Positions 60,779 to 64,000 of a stretch of DNA of 64,000 nucleotides are shown in pieces. Position numbers and translations under genes: made by a program. The notes below the pieces were generated by a model. That model was given only the letters and a program-made list of their open reading frames with translations, had not been told where the DNA came from and searched no databases. Source of the stretch: Haliclona indistincta (lineage: Eukaryota; Porifera; Demospongiae; Haplosclerida; Chalinidae); assembly GCA_964017065.1 (NCBI GenBank), contig OZ024783.1:14320040-14384039 (forward strand). The letters are read 5' to 3'. Numbering within the stretch: position 1 is the first letter of the stretch; each line of letters starts with the position of its first letter.

Positions 60779-61617
60779 TTACACGTGGCAATGGCTGGCC
60801 TTGAACTCCAATGAATGGTTAGAGATAGTTTCTAGTTTCAATCGCTCACTGTTTTGATCCAATCTCTCATCTTCATCCAATCGCTCACTGTCTTGATCCA
60901 ATCTCTCATCTTCATCCAATCGCTCACTGTCTTGATCCAATCTCTCATCTTCATCCAATAACTCACTGTCTTGATCCAATCTCTCCTCTTCATCCAATTG
61001 CTCACTGTCTCGATCCAATCTCTCATTTTCATCCAATCGCTCACTATCTTGATCCAATCGCTCGCTATCTCGATCCAATCTCTCATCTTCATCCAATTGC
61101 TCACTGTCTTGATCCAATCTCTCATCTTCATCAAAAATCAATCGCTCACTGTCTTGATCCAATCTCTTATCTTCTTCCAATCGCTCACCATTTACTTGCT
61201 GTTCCCTATTTTGGAATACTGCAGCCTCTTCTGTAGTGTCTCCTTGCTTTTCCCCTGAGAAATAACCCATGGCTTGCTGTTCTCCAGCCTTAGCCACAGA
61301 GCGCTTAGCATGTCTTAAGTAGCAACTACTGAGTTTTTTGGTGGCGTCAAAAATGACTGTGGGTACATAGTCCGGGTGTAGCGGACCTCTGACTGGTTTG
61401 CCTATGAAAAATATCAGGATAACTGTAGAAAAGTTGCATAAATGACTGCGTACCGGTCACAAAGTGATCATTGCAGACTTTAGAATGCCTGCTCAGCTTC
61501 CAGCTAGCGCGTGTGATGGCAGCAGTCCATTTATCTTTCAAATGCTTGTCACTTGGAAATGAAAAAAGCGTATCACTGGCTGTTAGCGAACCCAACAACA
61601 CAGCAAGAGTGCACCAT
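60779..61617 (-). CDS. THAP-domain protein with acidic tandem repeats
   Basis: Start ATG at 61617 (MVHSCC). Exon 1 ends at 61454 and a 52-base intron follows; exon 2 runs 61401-60779. Across the splice the frame reads FSFPSDKHLKDKW, VCNDHFVTGKPVRG and HPDYVPT, the pattern of a C2CH THAP zinc finger (DNA binding). The C-terminal half is about ten copies of a 13-residue RLDEDERLDQDSE unit, strongly acidic. Between MVHSCCVVG and DTLFSFP there is a +1 frame change with a TGA. The gene is therefore either broken, carries a sequencing error there, or uses a later start without the first Cys pair. THAP domains occur in P-element transposases and in host regulators; no transposase domain is present. 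Confidence 0.7.
60838..61170 (-). repeat. 39-bp minisatellite within the THAP gene
   Basis: About ten units containing CTCATCTTCATCCAATCGCT and TTGATCCAAT. The unit length is a multiple of three, so the frame is preserved. Confidence 0.9.
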
Positions 61618-61632
61618 CTTTATTATACACGA

Positions 61633-61733
61633 GGTATTGTGCTAATAAACCCGAGGGTTTATTAGCCTAAAGGGTTTATTAGCCTAAAGGGTTTATTGTG
61701 CTAATAAACCCGAGGGTTTATTAGCACAATGCC
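61633..61733. repeat. Nested palindrome of TAATAAACCCGAGGGTTTATTA
   Basis: Two perfect AATAAACCC-GAGGGTTTATT hairpins flank two AAAGGGTTTATTAGCCT units, and the whole is an imperfect palindrome bounded by ATTGTGC and GCACAAT. It lies just upstream of the THAP start codon. Confidence 0.75.
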
Positions 61734-61739
61734 AAGTGT

Positions 61740-62207
61740 AAAATAAAATGGTATACCTGTACCAGGTGGGCATGGAATAGGTGACTTGTATCATACCAAC
61801 CACTGACATAATTAACAATCGTTTATGAGGTCCCATTGGCATTAGTAAGAAAACTGTGTATAAAAAGTGAGCATACCTAGGCTTGCCTTACCTTCGGTAA
61901 GGGTACTGTACATGTTTACTGTGTGGAGCGAGTCATGTGACTCTATTAGTGGCTTTACCACTGGGGATTTTCCCTGTATGTACTCCTGTGTACATACACA
62001 GATATTCCCCATTGCAGGGAAATATATGATATATTTTCCTGGTGCCTTTGATCTTAGAGGCTACTATGGTACAAATGTGTAAAATACAATGTAAATTTTA
62101 GCTCGTACCTGGGTATAGTATATGTGGCAAAAATATTGCCATCCCCATGCTTCGTAGTAGTGATTAAAGCCTTGGTGATCGTATTGATAAGCATACTGCA
62201 CCAATTA
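61740..62207. other. No gene seen
   Basis: Contains a short inverted repeat (GCCTTACCTTCGGTAAGG, 61883-61900) and a GGGATTTTCCCTG stretch. No exon supported. Confidence 0.4.
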
Positions 62208-62211
62208 TTAA

Positions 62212-62684
62212 CCCTTTAAGGCCTATTGACGCCTTTAGGCATCATAATTGACTCCACCTACTTTAGACGTCATAAAAAGGGAGAATTTTAAAGGCGGTGT
62301 CCCCTGTTAACCCAGGGTTCGAAGCCCCTCACTACTTTTGGCATTTTTAAGGCTTCGGGATGCCCGTAAATGCATACTTGGGCATGGAATATGGTCTAAA
62401 CTATGCTGTTTGCTCACCTGGTCACCACCAGGTTTTTGTATCAGTCACCAGGGCCAAACGAATACCAAAATTGGCTGAAAAATGACGAGGTCGCAGCACT
62501 TAAGCGGCTTCAGTTCTGAGTGGCCAACTCAGAGTTTTAGTACATGGTCGTAAACTTTGACATGCCAGGAAAAAACAATGCTAGTTTGGAATAGCTAGAG
62601 TACTGTATGTTGTAGAAAATCGCAAGACAAACTGTCAGTTTAGAGCAGTCGAATTTTTGTCAAAACAATTCAGGGACTAAAGGG
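62212..62684 (+). mobile_element. piggyBac-like MITE copy 3 (best ends)
   Basis: The ends CCCTTTA and TAAAGGG are directly flanked by TTAA at 62208-62211 and 62685-62688, the hallmark of piggyBac targets. 473 bp, no coding sequence. Confidence 0.8.
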
Positions 62685-62904
62685 TTAAAAATGGTGGGCT
62701 TGGCTTTGACACAATAAATCGGAATTGGTATTAGCATGACAGTGCAATTTAATGTGTTTTCATCAAAAATTGCAAGTTTTGCTAGAAATACTCCAAAATG
62801 TTGGAAATCAATTCCAAGTGTTCTAAATATCATTTCAAATCAGTTTATTAAGAAATAGATAGTGAAGGATTTTAAGGTGATTAACACTTTAGTTCTTGTT
62901 GAAA

Positions 62905-63476
62905 ATTTGACTTGCTCTAAATTGGTAGATGTAGTTTGTCTTGCAATTTTCTATAACATGCAGTACACTAGCTGTACCAAGCTAGCACCGTTTTCTACTG
63001 ATACAATTATATATGAAAAATTTATGACCATCCACTTCAAGTTGGCCACTCCCACTTTGGAACTGGTTAAGTGCTTACGTTCGAAGGGGCAGAGCCACGG
63101 GCCTCCCTGCTTTCGACATTTTTAGGGCTTCAGGATGCCTGGAAATGCATACATTGGCATAGAATATAAATAATTATGGTCTATACTGCTCACACCAGGT
63201 TTTTGTATCAGTCACCAGGACTAAAAATAATGAAGACCAAAATTATTATAGCTGGAAAATGATGAGGTTGCAGCACTTAAGTGGCTTCAGTTCCGAAGTG
63301 GGAGTGGCCAACTCGGACTTTAGTACATGGTCGTAAAATTTGACATGCCATGAGAAAACAGTGCTGGTTTGGAACAGCTAGCGTACTGCATGTTATAGAA
63401 AATCGCAGGGCAAACTGTCAGTTTAGAGCTGGCAAGTCAAATTTTCGTCAAAATATTTCAGTAAGTAAAGGGTTAA
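62905..63476. mobile_element. piggyBac-like MITE copy 4, rearranged
   Basis: 62905-63060 is an inverse piece of the family (TTTGTCTTGCAATTTTCTA and GTTGGCCACTCCCACTTTGG). 63090-63472 is a forward piece ending GTAAAGGG and TTAA. The head-to-head join points to a rearrangement or two nested insertions. Confidence 0.65.
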
Positions 63477-64000
63477 GACACAAAAAGCAAAGAATTATTA
63501 GTGTGTAAAATTGTGCTGTCATCACTAAACTCGCTATTAGTTCATCATGTAATGGTGCTTAATTTAAACAGGAGCCCATCGAGACGACATGCACAAGGGA
63601 GCATGCAACTCTGTATACGCCAAAATCCAAACATGGGTGCACATTCTACAGTGCTTCCAGTCTAGACATTCCAAAATTGCACATTTCACTAACATGAAAT
63701 GTTTTTACTCATAAAAACTAAACGATAAGTTTTATAGCAGTCAAACTTGGTGAGAAGGCTGATACATCCTTCTAGAGTAAGTGTGCTTAATCTAAACTGC
63801 AAGCCTTACTTGATCTCAAAGATACAAATGGTGAAGTGGCAGTTGTCGGAAACACCCAATTAGCTTTTATTTTTAGACCATAAAATCTGTAAGAAGCTTA
63901 GTTAAGGAAAGATCTTTGGTGTGCAGGCGAACAACTAGTTCATCTACCAAATACTCTAGAGCCAATGCTTAACTATCACGCAAACTAAAGTTCGGTCCAA
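63477..64000. other. No gene seen
   Basis: Unique-looking AT-rich sequence to the window end. If Rab copy C continues, no sixth exon was recognised here. Confidence 0.4.

Overview
The window is animal nuclear DNA and looks like an early-branching metazoan, most likely a sponge (demosponge). The pointers are short introns with GTRAGT/YAG sites, a Roc-COR protein carrying ankyrin repeats and a Death domain, and a dense mix of DNA transposons (hAT, Merlin, piggyBac-like, MULE-like), a LINE and many foldback elements. No sequence seen fixes the species. A 200-base run of N (4022-4221) is an assembly gap.

Genes. Three tandem plus-strand Rab-like genes share the same intron positions: copy A (from 17087), copy B (33285-35479) and copy C (from 52431, last exon not found). 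Copy A does not end like a Rab. Its sixth exon ends at a consensus donor, and six further exons, all frame-compatible, add two ankyrin-type repeats, a Roc-type GTPase, a COR-like region and a C-terminal Death domain. The predicted product is 1,078 residues (12 exons, 17087-32319). Copy B is a compact 175-residue Rab with all G motifs but no C-terminal cysteine. Copies A and C have lost switch motifs. A relic of the COR exon just upstream of copy B suggests the whole fusion unit was duplicated and then trimmed. A THAP-domain gene with an acidic repeat tail lies on the minus strand at 60779-61617.

Mobile DNA. From the left: minisatellite and hairpin-end remnants (1-3.8 kb), a piggyBac-like MITE (4.2-4.8 kb), a decayed Merlin transposase (6.3-7.4 kb), two TIR elements with 9-bp target duplications (7.5-8.9 kb), one holding a RecQ-helicase-like fragment, a broken cysteine-rich repeat-family gene (9.4-10.9 kb), and an 11.4-16.9 kb interval bounded by 150-bp inverted repeats. 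The large introns of copy A hold two hairpin-ended foldback elements, a hAT relic and LINE tails. Downstream of copy B lies a second hairpin-ended element carrying a nearly complete 5.9-kb LINE, which is itself split by a 619-bp MITE. From 43 to 52 kb there are further element copies, a 1.9-kb element with GGGAC-rich TIRs and a relic PHD finger, and a tandem array of a third hairpin-ended family. The long intron of copy C holds more of the same.

The two most unusual observations are the Rab-ANK-Roc-COR-Death fusion beside Rab paralogues with graded loss of switch residues, and a superfamily of non-autonomous elements that share tail sequences but carry different, self-complementary 3' hairpins. 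All coordinates come from reading the sequence; no alignment or database search was run.
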